Shown here piece by piece: positions 1 through 8,075 of a stretch of DNA of 17,753 bases (position 1 is the stretch's first letter; each line of letters begins with the position of its first letter). The notes under the pieces are model-generated. The model saw only the letters and a list, made by a program, of their open reading frames with translations. It did not search any database and had not been told where the DNA came from. Source of the stretch: JAAFIP01 sp043721235. Lineage in GTDB: Bacteria; Pseudomonadota; Gammaproteobacteria; Burkholderiales; Burkholderiaceae_C. The position numbers and the translations under genes were made by a program. The DNA is taken from contig JAYSRE010000251.1 of assembly GCA_043721235.1 (NCBI GenBank), positions 1 through 17,753 of the forward strand, written 5' to 3'.

Positions 1-96
1 TGAGGTGGGCACGTCGGACAGTACGGCAAATACATCGGCCATTTTGGCTTTGACTTCAAACTCGTACGCTAAATCAATATCTACAGTAATGGCCAT
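1..96 (-). CDS. SRPBCC family protein, N-terminal 32 residues (partial)
   Basis: The gene runs off the left edge; only the first 32 codons are visible, from an ATG at 96. An AAGGA ribosome binding site lies about 8 bases upstream. The fragment starts MAITVDIDLAYEFEVKAK and continues MADVFAVLSDVPTS. The pattern of a beta strand, then an amphipathic helix with VFAVLSDVP, is how small SRPBCC (START/polyketide-cyclase fold) proteins of Comamonadaceae begin; these bind hydrophobic ligands in a deep pocket. The ligand cannot be told from this piece. It diverges from the esterase gene that starts at 284. The family call rests on a short fragment and is moderate. Confidence 0.55.
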   Translation of the reverse strand, partial: MAITVDIDLAYEFEVKAKMADVFAVLSDVPTS

Positions 97-283
97 GGCG
101 CTATTCCTTGTGTTGTAAAAAATCTGAAGTCTGAGCCTATCAAGGTTTGCGCTTTTGGGCAACAGAGATTGTCTGTAGAAAGCGGGCTGTAGAGAGCAGG
201 CTATGGAACCTCGTGTATGGCGCAGAACCCCCGCGCAACAGCTTCGCAAAAGCTTGGCCACAGTTTGCGCGACAATCTAAGCT

Positions 284-952
284 ATGAACCTTCACACTAT
301 CGACATTGAAACCGCCCCCAACCCCCGCGCCACCGTGCTGCTGATGCACGGCCTGGGTGCTGATGGCAATGATTTTGTGCCTATAGCCGCCCAGCTGGAC
401 CTGGCTGCAGTAGGCCCCGTACGCTTCGTATTCCCCAATGCGCCCACCATGCCGGTGACCATCAACGGCGGCATGCGCATGCCCGCTTGGTACGACATAT
501 CCAACGCCGACCTGACCCGTCGCGAAGACGAAGCGGGCCTGCGTGCGTCGCAAGCGGCGCTAGAGAGCCTGCTAGAGCGTGAAAAAGCACGCGGCATACC
601 TGCCAGCCGCATTGTGGTGGCGGGCTTTTCGCAGGGCTGCGCCATGGCGCTGATGACGGGTTTGCGCCACAGCGAGGCACTCGCGGGCATTGTCGGTTTA
701 TCGGGCTATTTGCCACTGGCCAGCACTACTGCTGCACAGCGCCACGCAGCCAACGCGCAAACCCCTGTCTTCTTGGCCCATGGCCTGCAAGACGCTGTTG
801 TGCCGATAGAGCGTGCTACAGCCTCGCGCGATGTATTGGCGGGCCTAGGCTACAGCGTGGATTGGCACCAGTACCCTATGGCACATTCGGTGTGCGCGCA
901 AGAAATTGCTGACCTGAACCAATGGCTAAACCGCGTGCTGGCAGCAGCTTGA
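284..952 (+). CDS. Carboxylesterase / phospholipase-type alpha/beta hydrolase
   Basis: A 222-residue serine hydrolase of the small carboxylesterase/acyl-protein thioesterase-like family, expected to hydrolyse short carboxylic ester or thioester bonds in the cytoplasm. No signal peptide is visible. The fold's hallmarks are present: an oxyanion-hole motif LMHGLGADGND (residues 20-30), the nucleophile elbow GFSQG with Ser116, the acid Asp170 in HGLQDAVVP, and the catalytic His201 in PMAHSVC. The length is typical of the family. The ATG at 284 is kept because the first strand follows at once. It converges on the next gene with an 18-base gap. The natural substrate is unknown. Confidence 0.88.
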   Translation: MNLHTIDIETAPNPRATVLLMHGLGADGNDFVPIAAQLDLAAVGPVRFVFPNAPTMPVTINGGMRMPAWYDISNADLTRREDEAGLRASQAALESLLEREKARGIPASRIVVAGFSQGCAMALMTGLRHSEALAGIVGLSGYLPLASTTAAQRHAANAQTPVFLAHGLQDAVVPIERATASRDVLAGLGYSVDWHQYPMAHSVCAQEIADLNQWLNRVLAAA

Positions 953-970
953 AACACTTTGGTTGCGGGC

Positions 971-1786
971 TTAGTTTTTAGCCACCAAATAGCGCATCAG
1001 CTTGCCAGAATCGGCTGGCGGTAAACGCAGGGCCAGCCGCAGCCAGGCGGTTCCCATTTGGCACATGCGTTTTTTGTCTGGCTTGGGCCCAGAACTGGTG
1101 CCGCCCACCAGCATGAGCACGTCTTTGCCGTACAGGCGAATCAGCTCGTCGGTTAAAGGAGCCAACAGGTCTTTAATGTCTATTTCTTGTGGCACCGCTT
1201 GGCGCTCGGTGGCGTAAGAACTGATGACTTCGGCCATGGCTTGGTACTGGGCTTGCAGCTGGTTGGCGCTGACATACTGGGTCAGGTCAAACTGGCTGTC
1301 TTTGGTGCCGTTGAGCATGTCGTAGCAGGCTTCCAGATCGCGCTCTTGCACCGAGGTGAGCATTTGCACGTAGCTGCTCATGTACTTGTGGGCGGTAACA
1401 TCAGACGCTTGGGTGACATAGGTTTTTACCATCTGCAAGGCCGCGTTAGAGCCCATAGCCACCACCTCACGCTCGGGCCTGCCCTCTACCAAGGCCCTTT
1501 TGAGCGGAATAACCAAGGCGGCAAAGCCACTGGCATCGTGCTTTTTCAAAGCGGCAAAAGCGGGGTTGACCACCAACAATGCCTCTAGCTGGCTGGCGGC
1601 TTGGTTGGCGGCCATCTTGGGCATGACCACGCCGTGCACAAAGCCAGCCAATGCGCCAAAAGCCACTACAAATACCCCAAAAACCAGACCGCGACGCTCT
1701 GCCGGGTTGCTAATAGCTATTTTGGCAATCAGCCAGGCAACCAGCAGGCACAGCACCGTGAGTCCAATATTCATCCAAATTAACAT
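971..1786 (-). CDS. Hypothetical protein with two N-terminal membrane spans
   Basis: A 271-residue protein I do not recognise. It starts with two hydrophobic segments (about residues 3-26 and 33-55), separated by a short charged linker containing NPAERRG. A long soluble, mostly helical region follows (about 56-271) with a GGTSSGPKPDKK loop near 228-239. The likely topology is a short membrane hairpin with both ends on the same side. The ATG at 1786 has a GAGGA about 8 bases upstream; a second in-frame ATG four codons later is possible. It diverges from infA. No catalytic motif is apparent, so no function is proposed. Confidence 0.7.
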   Translation of the reverse strand: MLIWMNIGLTVLCLLVAWLIAKIAISNPAERRGLVFGVFVVAFGALAGFVHGVVMPKMAANQAASQLEALLVVNPAFAALKKHDASGFAALVIPLKRALVEGRPEREVVAMGSNAALQMVKTYVTQASDVTAHKYMSSYVQMLTSVQERDLEACYDMLNGTKDSQFDLTQYVSANQLQAQYQAMAEVISSYATERQAVPQEIDIKDLLAPLTDELIRLYGKDVLMLVGGTSSGPKPDKKRMCQMGTAWLRLALRLPPADSGKLMRYLVAKN

Positions 1787-1935
1787 GCGAAGGTCCTCAA
1801 GAGCTTAAAAGCAGTGGGCAGGTGAAAGCAGTATTTTAAGGGCCGTAAGCCTTACAATCAGAGGTTGCCCGCCGAAATTCCGGCTACAGACCTCGGCGCT
1901 GTAGCAAAAGCTAACCTGAGCACCTTAGAACCCGT

Positions 1936-2184
1936 ATGGCCAAAGAAGATCTGATTGAAATGCAAGGCTTGGTAGCCGAAGTGCTGCCTGACTCACGCTT
2001 TCGCGTAACGCTAGAGAACGGCCATGAAATCATTGCCTACACCGGAGGCAAAATGCGCAAAAACCATATTCGTATTATTGCGGGCGACAGCGTGACGGTA
2101 GAGCTGTCGCCGTACGATTTGAGCAAAGGCCGCATTATGTTCCGCCACATTGCAGGTCGCTCGGGCCCCCCGCCACGGCGTTAG
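1936..2184 (+). CDS. infA: Translation initiation factor IF-1 (second, longer type)
   Basis: An 82-residue IF-1. It binds the 30S A site and helps IF-2 and IF-3 assemble the initiation complex. The S1/OB-fold signature is clear: MAKEDLIEMQG at the start, VLPDSRFRVTLENGHEI, then GKMRKNHIRI and GDSVTVELSPYDLSKGRI. The C-terminus carries a short basic proline-rich extension (about residues 72-82, ending GPPPRR) that the roughly 72-residue IF-1 of ribosomal-protein operons lacks. Many beta-proteobacteria have such a longer second copy away from the ribosomal cluster, and its isolated position here fits that. The start at 1936 lacks a strong Shine-Dalgarno sequence. Confidence 0.93.
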   Translation: MAKEDLIEMQGLVAEVLPDSRFRVTLENGHEIIAYTGGKMRKNHIRIIAGDSVTVELSPYDLSKGRIMFRHIAGRSGPPPRR

Positions 2185-2210
2185 ACTGAGGCTTTAATCA
2201 AGCGCTCAAT

Positions 2211-2876
2211 TTATCCAGCTTTAGCTGCTGCTGCTGCTGCCTCGGCCATGTACACCTTACGGTCGCTGGCAACCTTTACCGCGCTGGGCCGCTCGGCCAG
2301 CATCTTCAAATAAGGCTTGTAGTCTATTCCCGCAGCAAGCATCAGGTCGTCGCCCAGCACCGCTTTGGTGGCCATGCCTACCAAGCCCATGCTGGCATAG
2401 GCAGAACAGTCAGCTTGGGTAAACATATCCCCGGCCACAAAGGGCGCAAATTTGGCCAACTGCTTGAATGCGGGAATGTTCTTTTCTAGCTGGGTACGCA
2501 CCCGCGCCTTGGTACCATCGCTGACCGTGCCGCCAAAAAATACCTGGGGGTACAAGTCGCGTACTACCAGCTCTAGGTGCAGCTCGATAAAGGTGATAAG
2601 TTCATGCACTTTGGCAGCGGCAAACGGGTCGGCCGGCAGCAAAGGTGGGTTAGGGTAGGCGGCTTCGATATAGTCCATGATGACCTGGCTTTCGCACAGT
2701 CCGCCTTGGGGGGTGCGAATAAACGGTATTTTGCCCAGTGGAGAGTCGGCCAAAACAGCGGGGTCTTGGCTTTTGGTCATGACCGTTTCCTCCGCAAAGG
2801 CAACATTTTTTTCTAACAATGCCAGTTTGACTTTGTTGTAGTAGTTGGAGACTGGGAAACCGCAAAGTGTCAACAT
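2211..2876 (-). CDS. Glutathione S-transferase family protein
   Basis: A 221-residue cytosolic GST-fold protein that would conjugate glutathione to electrophiles or reduce them with it. The N-terminal thioredoxin-like half contains GKIPFI (residues 48-53, with the conserved cis-Pro) and the glutathione-binding Glu62-Ser63 in CESQVIMDYI. The helical C-terminal half runs from about residue 85 to the end. The protein ends in an alanine-rich run encoded by GCT/GCA repeats. Substrate and class are not fixed by sequence. The ATG at 2876 has AAAGG about 10 bases upstream. Its promoter region contains a TAAGT tandem repeat (see separate entry), shared with the divergent GTPase gene. Confidence 0.88.
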   Translation of the reverse strand: MLTLCGFPVSNYYNKVKLALLEKNVAFAEETVMTKSQDPAVLADSPLGKIPFIRTPQGGLCESQVIMDYIEAAYPNPPLLPADPFAAAKVHELITFIELHLELVVRDLYPQVFFGGTVSDGTKARVRTQLEKNIPAFKQLAKFAPFVAGDMFTQADCSAYASMGLVGMATKAVLGDDLMLAAGIDYKPYLKMLAERPSAVKVASDRKVYMAEAAAAAAKAG

Positions 2877-2915
2877 GGTGAGATACCTTTAAAAATTAAT
2901 TAAGTTAAATAGAGC

Positions 2916-2938
2916 TAAGTTAAGTTAAGTTAAGTTTA
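2916..2938. repeat. Pentanucleotide tandem repeat (TAAGT)x4 in a divergent promoter region
   Basis: Four perfect TAAGT units (2916-2935) run into a partial fifth, inside a very AT-rich stretch (about 2889-2945). It lies between the divergent starts of the GST gene (2876) and the GTPase gene (3030). Unit number could vary by strand slippage and change promoter spacing; that is inference only. Confidence 0.85.
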
Positions 2939-3029
2939 AAACATAAGCAGCTAGGTAGCAGCCCCAAAGGGGACAATACAGGCTTTGGCATTCCAGCAGG
3001 GTGCTAACAACACAAGAAAAGAACAAGCT

Positions 3030-4001
3030 ATGGCGATTCAGTGGTTTCCTGGGCATATGCGCGCCACCCAAAAGGCAATAGCCGACCGCATGAAAACGAT
3101 TGACGTGGTCATCGAGCTGCTGGACGCGCGCCTGCCAGGTTCTAGCGCCAGCCCCATGATTGCCGAGCTGACCGCAGGCAAGCCGTCGCTCAAAGTACTC
3201 AACAAGCAAGACCTTGCCGACCCTGCGCGCACCGCGCTGTGGCTGGCGCACTACAACGCCATGCTCGGCACCCGCGCGCTGGGGCTGGACGCGAGCGTGA
3301 AAGCCCCGGCCAAAGAACTCATTAAGGCCTGCCACGTGCTGGCGCCCTTGCGCGGCGGCATGGTCAAGCCCATGCGGGTGCTGATTTGCGGCATACCCAA
3401 CGTGGGCAAGTCCACCTTGATTAACACCATCACCGGTAAAAAGCATGCCAAAACCGGTGACGAAGCCGGCATTACCAAGCTGGAACAGCGCATTACGCTG
3501 GCCGATGATTTCTACCTCTACGACACGCCCGGCATGCTGTGGCCGCGTATTATTGTGCCGCAAAGCGGCTACAACCTGGCCGCCAGTGGCGCGGTAGGGC
3601 GTAACGCATTTGACGAGCAAGAAGTAGCCATTGAGCTGGCGGCCTACCTGCAGGCCAACTACGCAGCCCAGGTCGAGGCGCGCTACAAGCTGACCGGTAT
3701 TGCCGACATGACGGACGAAGCGCTGCTGGTGGAAGTGGGACGTAAACGTGGCGCGCTGTCGGGCGGCAAGGGCGGCGCCAAGATTGACATGCAAAAAGCG
3801 TCAGAGGCCTTGATTTATGACTTTCGCGCCGGGGTGCTGGGCTGTATCACGCTAGAAACGCCAGCGGAATACGCAGTTTGGCTGGCTGCTGGCCAAGCGC
3901 AAGACGCTGTCCGCCAGGTGAAAAAAGATGCCATTGAGCTAGACCGCAAAATACGCTTCAAGCAAATTCCCAAGCCAGCCAAGCCGTTTGATCTGCGCTA
4001 A
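3030..4001 (+). CDS. rbgA: Ribosome biogenesis GTPase RbgA/YlqF
   Basis: A 323-residue circularly permuted GTPase that acts in late assembly of the 50S subunit. The G motifs appear in permuted order: G4 NKQD (residues 58-61), then G1 GIPNVGKS (121-128), a GITK G2-type segment (147-150) and G3 DTPG (165-168). The opening MAIQWFPGHMRAT is diagnostic of the family. I start at the ATG at 3030 rather than at the in-frame ATG at 2985, because the family begins exactly with this motif and the extra 15 residues look like leader. The C-terminal region (about 180-323) is the RNA-binding helical part. It is followed after 49 bases by a co-directional gene. Confidence 0.93.
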   Translation: MAIQWFPGHMRATQKAIADRMKTIDVVIELLDARLPGSSASPMIAELTAGKPSLKVLNKQDLADPARTALWLAHYNAMLGTRALGLDASVKAPAKELIKACHVLAPLRGGMVKPMRVLICGIPNVGKSTLINTITGKKHAKTGDEAGITKLEQRITLADDFYLYDTPGMLWPRIIVPQSGYNLAASGAVGRNAFDEQEVAIELAAYLQANYAAQVEARYKLTGIADMTDEALLVEVGRKRGALSGGKGGAKIDMQKASEALIYDFRAGVLGCITLETPAEYAVWLAAGQAQDAVRQVKKDAIELDRKIRFKQIPKPAKPFDLR

Positions 4002-4050
4002 GTTTGTAACGGCGCTGGAGTGGCGGCGCAGTTTGTGCCAAGATAGGCGC

Positions 4051-5013
4051 ATGCTAAAGCCCCGCCTGCTGCGTACTTTGCTCGTCAACCCTGCTGACCA
4101 CCCACGCGGTCAGCCGCATCTGAGCGCGGCCAGCGGCTTGGTGGTACTGCAGGGGCGCTGCTACGTGGTGGCCGACGATGAGCACCATTTGGGCAAGTTC
4201 AAGCTGCAGGACAACAGCCTTGTCAAGCTCAAGCGTTTATTTGACGGCGAGCTGCCCCTGGACCCTAAAAAGCGCAAAGCTGCCAAGCCCGACCTGGAGG
4301 TGCTTGCCCTGCTGCCTGGCATGGCGCGCTACCCGCACGGCGCGCTGCTGGCGCTGGGCTCGGGCTCAAAGCCCCAGCGCCACACCGCTCTGGTGATGGC
4401 CTTGGACGCAGAGGGCAAACTGGGCAAAGGCGACGCTTTGGTAAGCCAAGAAATTGACCTGACCGCGCTGTACGCCCCATTGCACGCGGAGTTTGCTGAT
4501 CTGAACATTGAAGGCTGCATAGTGCAAGGCGATGAACTGCACTTGGTGCAGCGCGGCAACAAAGGCCATGCAGGACAGAGCCATGGGGGCCCGAGCCATG
4601 CGGGCCCCGGCAGTGCCGCCATCAGCCTGCACTGGCCCCAGGTGCAGGCCTGGCTGCTAGACGCCGAAGACACGCCGCCCCCGCCCAGCCGCATTTCGCC
4701 TATAGAGCTGGGCGACATTGACGGCATACCGCTTACACCTACCGATGCCTGCCTGCTGCCCAATGGGCACTGGCTGCTCAGTGCTGCCGCCGAGAACACG
4801 GCAGACAGCACGCTGGACGGCCCCTGCGCAGGCAGCGCCTTGGCTGTGGTAAGCCCCGAGGGCAAAGTACAGCAGTTGCACTATCTGCACGGCGCCCCCA
4901 AGGTAGAGGGCATTAGCGTGCAAGCCAGCGGCAGTACGTTGACGGTGCTGATGGTGACCGATGCAGACCATCCTGATGTGCCATCCCAATTGCTGGCGCT
5001 GGTGTTGCCTTAA
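4051..5013 (+). CDS. DUF6929-like hypothetical protein (predicted beta-propeller-like)
   Basis: A 320-residue soluble protein with no signal peptide. The open frame extends up to 3988, but the ATG at 4051 is preferred because the upstream part overlaps rbgA and looks non-coding. Repeated beta-strand-and-loop units such as GLVVLQGRCYVVADD, GALLALGSGS and GDELHLVQRGNKGH suggest a propeller-like fold. The overall pattern, including the ADLNIEG segment, resembles proteins annotated DUF6929, a family without an established function. A Gly/His/Pro-rich insert (about residues 170-188) is encoded by a GC-rich stretch with internal repeats. It may be co-transcribed with rbgA. The family name is from memory and moderate. 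Confidence 0.65.
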   Translation: MLKPRLLRTLLVNPADHPRGQPHLSAASGLVVLQGRCYVVADDEHHLGKFKLQDNSLVKLKRLFDGELPLDPKKRKAAKPDLEVLALLPGMARYPHGALLALGSGSKPQRHTALVMALDAEGKLGKGDALVSQEIDLTALYAPLHAEFADLNIEGCIVQGDELHLVQRGNKGHAGQSHGGPSHAGPGSAAISLHWPQVQAWLLDAEDTPPPPSRISPIELGDIDGIPLTPTDACLLPNGHWLLSAAAENTADSTLDGPCAGSALAVVSPEGKVQQLHYLHGAPKVEGISVQASGSTLTVLMVTDADHPDVPSQLLALVLP

Positions 5014-5058
5014 ACGGTTTCTAGGCTTGACAGTCGTTTTTTAGCAAAAAATGCTTAC

Positions 5059-5100
5059 CGCCCAAGGAAATGCTGCATAAGTAGCTATAAAAAATATAGC
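5059..5100 (+). repeat. Dispersed intergenic repeat, copy 1
   Basis: This 42-base unit begins CGCCCAAGGAAATGCT and ends in a small hairpin, GCTATA-loop-TATAGC (5084-5100). Near-identical units occur at 6437-6478, 7419-7459 and, on the minus strand, 16156-16196. All are between genes. It sits in the space between two convergent genes. Confidence 0.85.
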
Positions 5101-5103
5101 GTT

Positions 5104-5146
5104 TTAAAAACAAAAAACCTGCCGACAGTAACACCGCGAGCAGGTT
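5104..5146 (-). terminator. Rho-independent terminator of the phasin-like gene
   Basis: On the minus strand AACCTGC (5146-5140) pairs with GCAGGTT (5122-5116) around a 17-base loop and is followed by a T-rich run (TTTTG then TTTTT). It lies 56 bases past the stop codon at 5202. Confidence 0.75.
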
Positions 5147-5201
5147 GATTGGCACACAGCGCTTATATCAAAGCGCCATGCAATGAACTACAGACAACGC
5201 A

Positions 5202-5717
5202 TTAAGCAGCTTTTTTAGCGCTGCGCTTTACTGCACGCTTGGCCTTGACCAACACGCCGCTGCCTGCAACTTTGCGGGCCAGCTCGGCGCTTTGCTGCTC
5301 TACGGTGGAGGCAAAGGTGCTGATCGCCACCACGCCAGGCATGGCGCCTTGGGCTAGGGTGTCGATGGTAGTGATGCCGGTTTTAGCTTGCAGCAGCTGT
5401 GCGTTGGCCAGTGCGCGCTCAATACCGCCGCCAGCCAGCTTGACCAGCTGGGCCACTACATCGTTGGCACCTGTGGTGGTGATGTTCAGGCTGCGTGCGT
5501 AGTAGCCACCTACCAAATGCTTGGCAGCGGTTGCGTTTTGTGCAGTCTCACGGCTTAACTGGGGGCGTGACTGGGCAAACGCGCTGTCCCAGCGCTGCTC
5601 TACAGCCTGGCCTACGCGCTGGCCACCAGCGAGGTAAGCGTGGATCACGTTTTTAGCAGTATTGCCGGTGGATTCGATCACGTCGTAGGCCACGGTAGAC
5701 AGTTGTTGAGCGCTCAT
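5202..5717 (-). CDS. Phasin-like protein
   Basis: A 171-residue, alanine-rich, mostly helical protein without signal peptide. Phasins coat polyhydroxyalkanoate granules and control their size and number. The evidence is the helical pattern AYDVIESTGNTAKNVIHAYL and VGQAVEQRWDSAF, the lack of cysteines, and a basic tail (about residues 157-171, KAKRAVKRSAKKAA). That tail recalls both PHA-granule proteins and histone-like C-termini. No pha synthesis gene is in the window, so the context does not confirm the role. The ATG at 5717 has AAGGAA about 7 bases upstream. It could instead be an unrelated helical protein. Confidence 0.55.
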   Translation of the reverse strand: MSAQQLSTVAYDVIESTGNTAKNVIHAYLAGGQRVGQAVEQRWDSAFAQSRPQLSRETAQNATAAKHLVGGYYARSLNITTTGANDVVAQLVKLAGGGIERALANAQLLQAKTGITTIDTLAQGAMPGVVAISTFASTVEQQSAELARKVAGSGVLVKAKRAVKRSAKKAA

Positions 5718-5848
5718 AGCAGTTCCTTACGGTTGGGTAAATAGGTTTTTAAATAACGTATATGGATTGTGCACAATGACACGCAGCTTACGTAGTGCGG
5801 CGCATCTAGCGGGTTAGAGAGCTGCCTCCAGCGTGGGGCGCTACCCGT

Positions 5849-6403
5849 TCACACCGTAGCTTGGTAGGTACCCGGTGCAATGCCGTCCAGCGTGTACGGG
5901 CCAATGGCGCTGCGAACCAGGCGCAGGGTGGGGTAGCCTACGGCAGCGGTCATGCGGCGCACTTGGCGGTTGCGCCCTTCGCTGATGCACAGCTCTAGCC
6001 AAGCAGTAGGTTGGGCCAGGCGTGTGCGAATAGGCGGGTTGCGCGGCCACAGGTCTGCTGGCTGCGCGATCAACTTGGCGCGGGCGGGGCGGGTGGGTCC
6101 ATCGCTTAGCGCTACGCCCTGGCGCAGGGCTGCAAGCGCCTGCGCATCGGGCACACCCTCTACCTGCACCAGGTAGGTCTTTTCCATCTTATGGCGCGGA
6201 TCAGCGATGCGCGCTTGCAGCTTGCCGTCACTGGTCAGCAGCAGCAGGCCCTCGCTGTCTGCATCTAAGCGGCCCGCCACGTACACACCGGGCAGGTCTA
6301 TAAAGTCAGCCAGCCCTTGCCACGGTCCCTCGGGCGTAAACTGGCTGAGCACACCATAAGGTTTGTTAAAGCGGATTAAGCGGGGCGCAGTGGGGTGGAG
6401 CAT
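5849..6403 (-). CDS. rluE: RluE-type 23S rRNA pseudouridine synthase
   Basis: A 184-residue enzyme of the RsuA/RluB/E/F family, which converts a specific uridine in 23S rRNA to pseudouridine. It lacks the N-terminal S4 domain, as RluE does. The catalytic motif is GRLDADSEGLLLLTSDG (residues 44-60) with the catalytic aspartate at Asp47. Other family marks are the opening FNKPYGVLSQFT, KTYLVQVEG, and the C-terminal EGRNRQVRRM. The target is U2457 (E. coli numbering) if it is a true RluE; relatives modify other sites. It is followed on the plus-strand side by a dispersed repeat and then the M23 peptidase gene on the same strand. Confidence 0.82.
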   Translation of the reverse strand: MLHPTAPRLIRFNKPYGVLSQFTPEGPWQGLADFIDLPGVYVAGRLDADSEGLLLLTSDGKLQARIADPRHKMEKTYLVQVEGVPDAQALAALRQGVALSDGPTRPARAKLIAQPADLWPRNPPIRTRLAQPTAWLELCISEGRNRQVRRMTAAVGYPTLRLVRSAIGPYTLDGIAPGTYQATV

Positions 6404-6436
6404 ACACTGGGTATTTTAAGAGCCAAATAGGCCTAT

Positions 6437-6478
6437 CGCCCAAGGAAATGCTGATTAATGTGCTATATAAAAAATAGC
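6437..6478 (+). repeat. Dispersed intergenic repeat, copy 2
   Basis: This copy shares the 16-base head CGCCCAAGGAAATGCT exactly with copy 1 and ends GCTATA...ATAGC. It fills the spacer between the end of the M23 peptidase gene (6487) and the start of rluE (6403). Confidence 0.85.
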
Positions 6479-6486
6479 ATTAGCGG

Positions 6487-7404
6487 TCAATCCGCCAAAA
6501 ACAGTGCGGGGTCTACCATGGTGCGGTTAAGCATCACGCTCCAGTGCAGGTGCGGGCCTGTCACTCGGCCGGTGGCGCCTACAGCGGCTAGGCGCTGGCC
6601 AGCGGCCAATGTTTCGCCTGCCTGTACGTCGATGGTGCTGAGGTGGCAAAACATGCCCAGCAAGCCACCGCCATGGTCTAGCCAGACGGTGTGGCCATTA
6701 AAAAAATAGTCGCCTACGTCAATCACCCGGCCCGCCAGCGGTGCCAGCACAGGTGTGCCGGTAGGTGCGGCGATGTCCATGCCGCTGTGTGGGTTGCGCG
6801 ACTGGCCGTTGAACACCCGGCGCAGGCCAAACGAGCCAGAGCGGCGCCCTGCGGTGGGTGCGCGCATGCGCATAGCGGTTTGCGCAGCAGCAGGCTGATC
6901 CCACAAAGCGGGCGGCTGCGAGAAGGTGGCGTAAACGCCCTCCAGGTGGGCGCGCTCACGTTCGTAGCGCGCTTGGTTGTCTGGGCTTAAATCCACCGTG
7001 CCTGGCGCCACGCTTAAGCGCTGCTGCGCATACTGCTTGGCCGCTACGGTGTAGGGCACCGGCTGGCGCTGCCCATCGGCGCTGGTGCGCACTACGCTGG
7101 CAGGCCCAGGCTGGGCAGACAGGGCAATGCCCACCAGCGCAGTCCAGCCCGCGGCATTGCCCAGCACTAGCACGGGTATGCCGCCCGCCTCATTTTGCAG
7201 ACCGCCCAAGGTGACCACAGGCCGCTGCACGGCAGGCCCCAGTGGCAGGCGTGCAATGCCGCCGGGCACCGCCAAGGGCTTGGGCCAAACGCCTTGCTCG
7301 GCCTGTGCGGGCAAGCCTGCCGTTGTGAGCCAGCCCGCCGTGGCCAGCAAGGCGCTGCGGCGGTTGGGCCGTAAAAAATTGCTTTGCAAGCTGTTTTTAA
7401 GCAT
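6487..7404 (-). CDS. Secreted M23 (LytM) family metallopeptidase
   Basis: A 305-residue predicted periplasmic murein endopeptidase. The N-terminus PNRRSALLATAGWLTTAG ending AQA (residues 13-35) looks like a signal peptide, with a twin arginine that could make it a Tat substrate. A beta-rich middle region follows. The C-terminal M23 domain has the zinc site: His206 and Asp210 (HSGMD), His254 (FCHLS) and the HLH motif with His285 and His287. The domain therefore looks active, not degenerate. I chose the ATG at 7404, with GAGG upstream, over the GTG at 7437, which lies inside a dispersed repeat. It would cleave cross-links in peptidoglycan. Confidence 0.85.
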   Translation of the reverse strand: MLKNSLQSNFLRPNRRSALLATAGWLTTAGLPAQAEQGVWPKPLAVPGGIARLPLGPAVQRPVVTLGGLQNEAGGIPVLVLGNAAGWTALVGIALSAQPGPASVVRTSADGQRQPVPYTVAAKQYAQQRLSVAPGTVDLSPDNQARYERERAHLEGVYATFSQPPALWDQPAAAQTAMRMRAPTAGRRSGSFGLRRVFNGQSRNPHSGMDIAAPTGTPVLAPLAGRVIDVGDYFFNGHTVWLDHGGGLLGMFCHLSTIDVQAGETLAAGQRLAAVGATGRVTGPHLHWSVMLNRTMVDPALFLAD

Positions 7405-7418
7405 GTTTTTGGCCTCTG

Positions 7419-7459
7419 GCCCAAAGAAATGTTGCACGGGTAGCTATTGTAAATATAGC
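7419..7459 (+). repeat. Dispersed intergenic repeat, copy 3 (diverged)
   Basis: GCCCAAAGAAATGTTG, then TAGCTAT and ATATAGC, keep the spacing of the other copies with several substitutions. It lies between the divergent starts of the M23 peptidase (7404) and the exonuclease (7482), so it sits where both promoters would be expected. Confidence 0.7.
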
Positions 7460-7481
7460 ATCATAGTTGATAATCGCTGGC

Positions 7482-8075
7482 ATGCCCACCCTCTGCCCCA
7501 CCCCTGACAAAGACACCATTGCCTTACTGCCTGCTTTTGAGCGCCTGGGGCTAGACCGCATTACGCTGGTCACCACAGGCGCGCAAGCGCAAGCCGCCTG
7601 CGCCCAGTTAGCGGGCGCTGTTGCATGGGGTTTTGACACTGAATCTAAACCCACCTTTCGCGCAGGTGAGGTGTCTGATGGGCCGCACATTGTGCAGCTG
7701 TCCACCGCCCAGCGGGCTTGGGTTTTTCAGCTGCACGACCCACAGTGCCGCGCCGTGGTGGCCCAGCTGATGGCTTTGCAAGGCACCACTAAAGCAGGTT
7801 TTGGCCTGGGCGACGACTGCAAACGCATTCTCAGCAAGCTGGGGGTACAGGCTGCTGGGGTGCTGGAGCTCAACACCCTGTTTCGCGAGCGCGGCTACCG
7901 CAAAGACATGGGCGTAAAAGGCGCAGTTGCCGTGCTGTTTAACCAGCGTTTTATCAAGTCCAAGAAGGCTGCCACCAGCAACTGGGCTAACCCGCAGCTG
8001 ACCCAGGCCCAGCTAATTTATGCAGCTAACGATGCGTATGCGGCCCTGCGCGTGTGGCAGGCGTTGCAAGCCTAG
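7482..8075 (+). CDS. RNase D-like 3'-5' exonuclease (DEDDy)
   Basis: A 197-residue exonuclease-domain protein, about the length of a lone domain and without the HRDC domains of RNase D. The catalytic acids are visible: Asp52 and Glu54 in GFDTES (Exo I), Asp111 in GFGLGDDCKRI (Exo II), and Tyr180 with Asp184 in YAANDAYAAL (Exo III). The tyrosine makes it the DEDDy subtype. It would remove nucleotides from 3' ends of RNA or DNA with two metal ions. The ATG at 7482 is chosen; an in-frame TTG at 7467 is less likely. The end overlaps the kinase gene on the other strand by 4 bases. Confidence 0.85.
   Translation: MPTLCPTPDKDTIALLPAFERLGLDRITLVTTGAQAQAACAQLAGAVAWGFDTESKPTFRAGEVSDGPHIVQLSTAQRAWVFQLHDPQCRAVVAQLMALQGTTKAGFGLGDDCKRILSKLGVQAAGVLELNTLFRERGYRKDMGVKGAVAVLFNQRFIKSKKAATSNWANPQLTQAQLIYAANDAYAALRVWQALQA

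Noticed and set aside
97..283. Inverted AGATTGTC / GACAATCT (166-173, 271-278) between divergent genes
   Set aside because: Eight bases at 98-base spacing can arise by chance; no other sign of an operator.
4560..4620. Repeated GGGCCC-rich stretch within the DUF6929-like gene
   Set aside because: It keeps the frame and encodes a Gly/His/Pro-rich loop; low complexity explains it.
7467..7481. Alternative TTG start for the exonuclease
   Set aside because: Adds five residues only; the ATG at 7482 is the better start codon.
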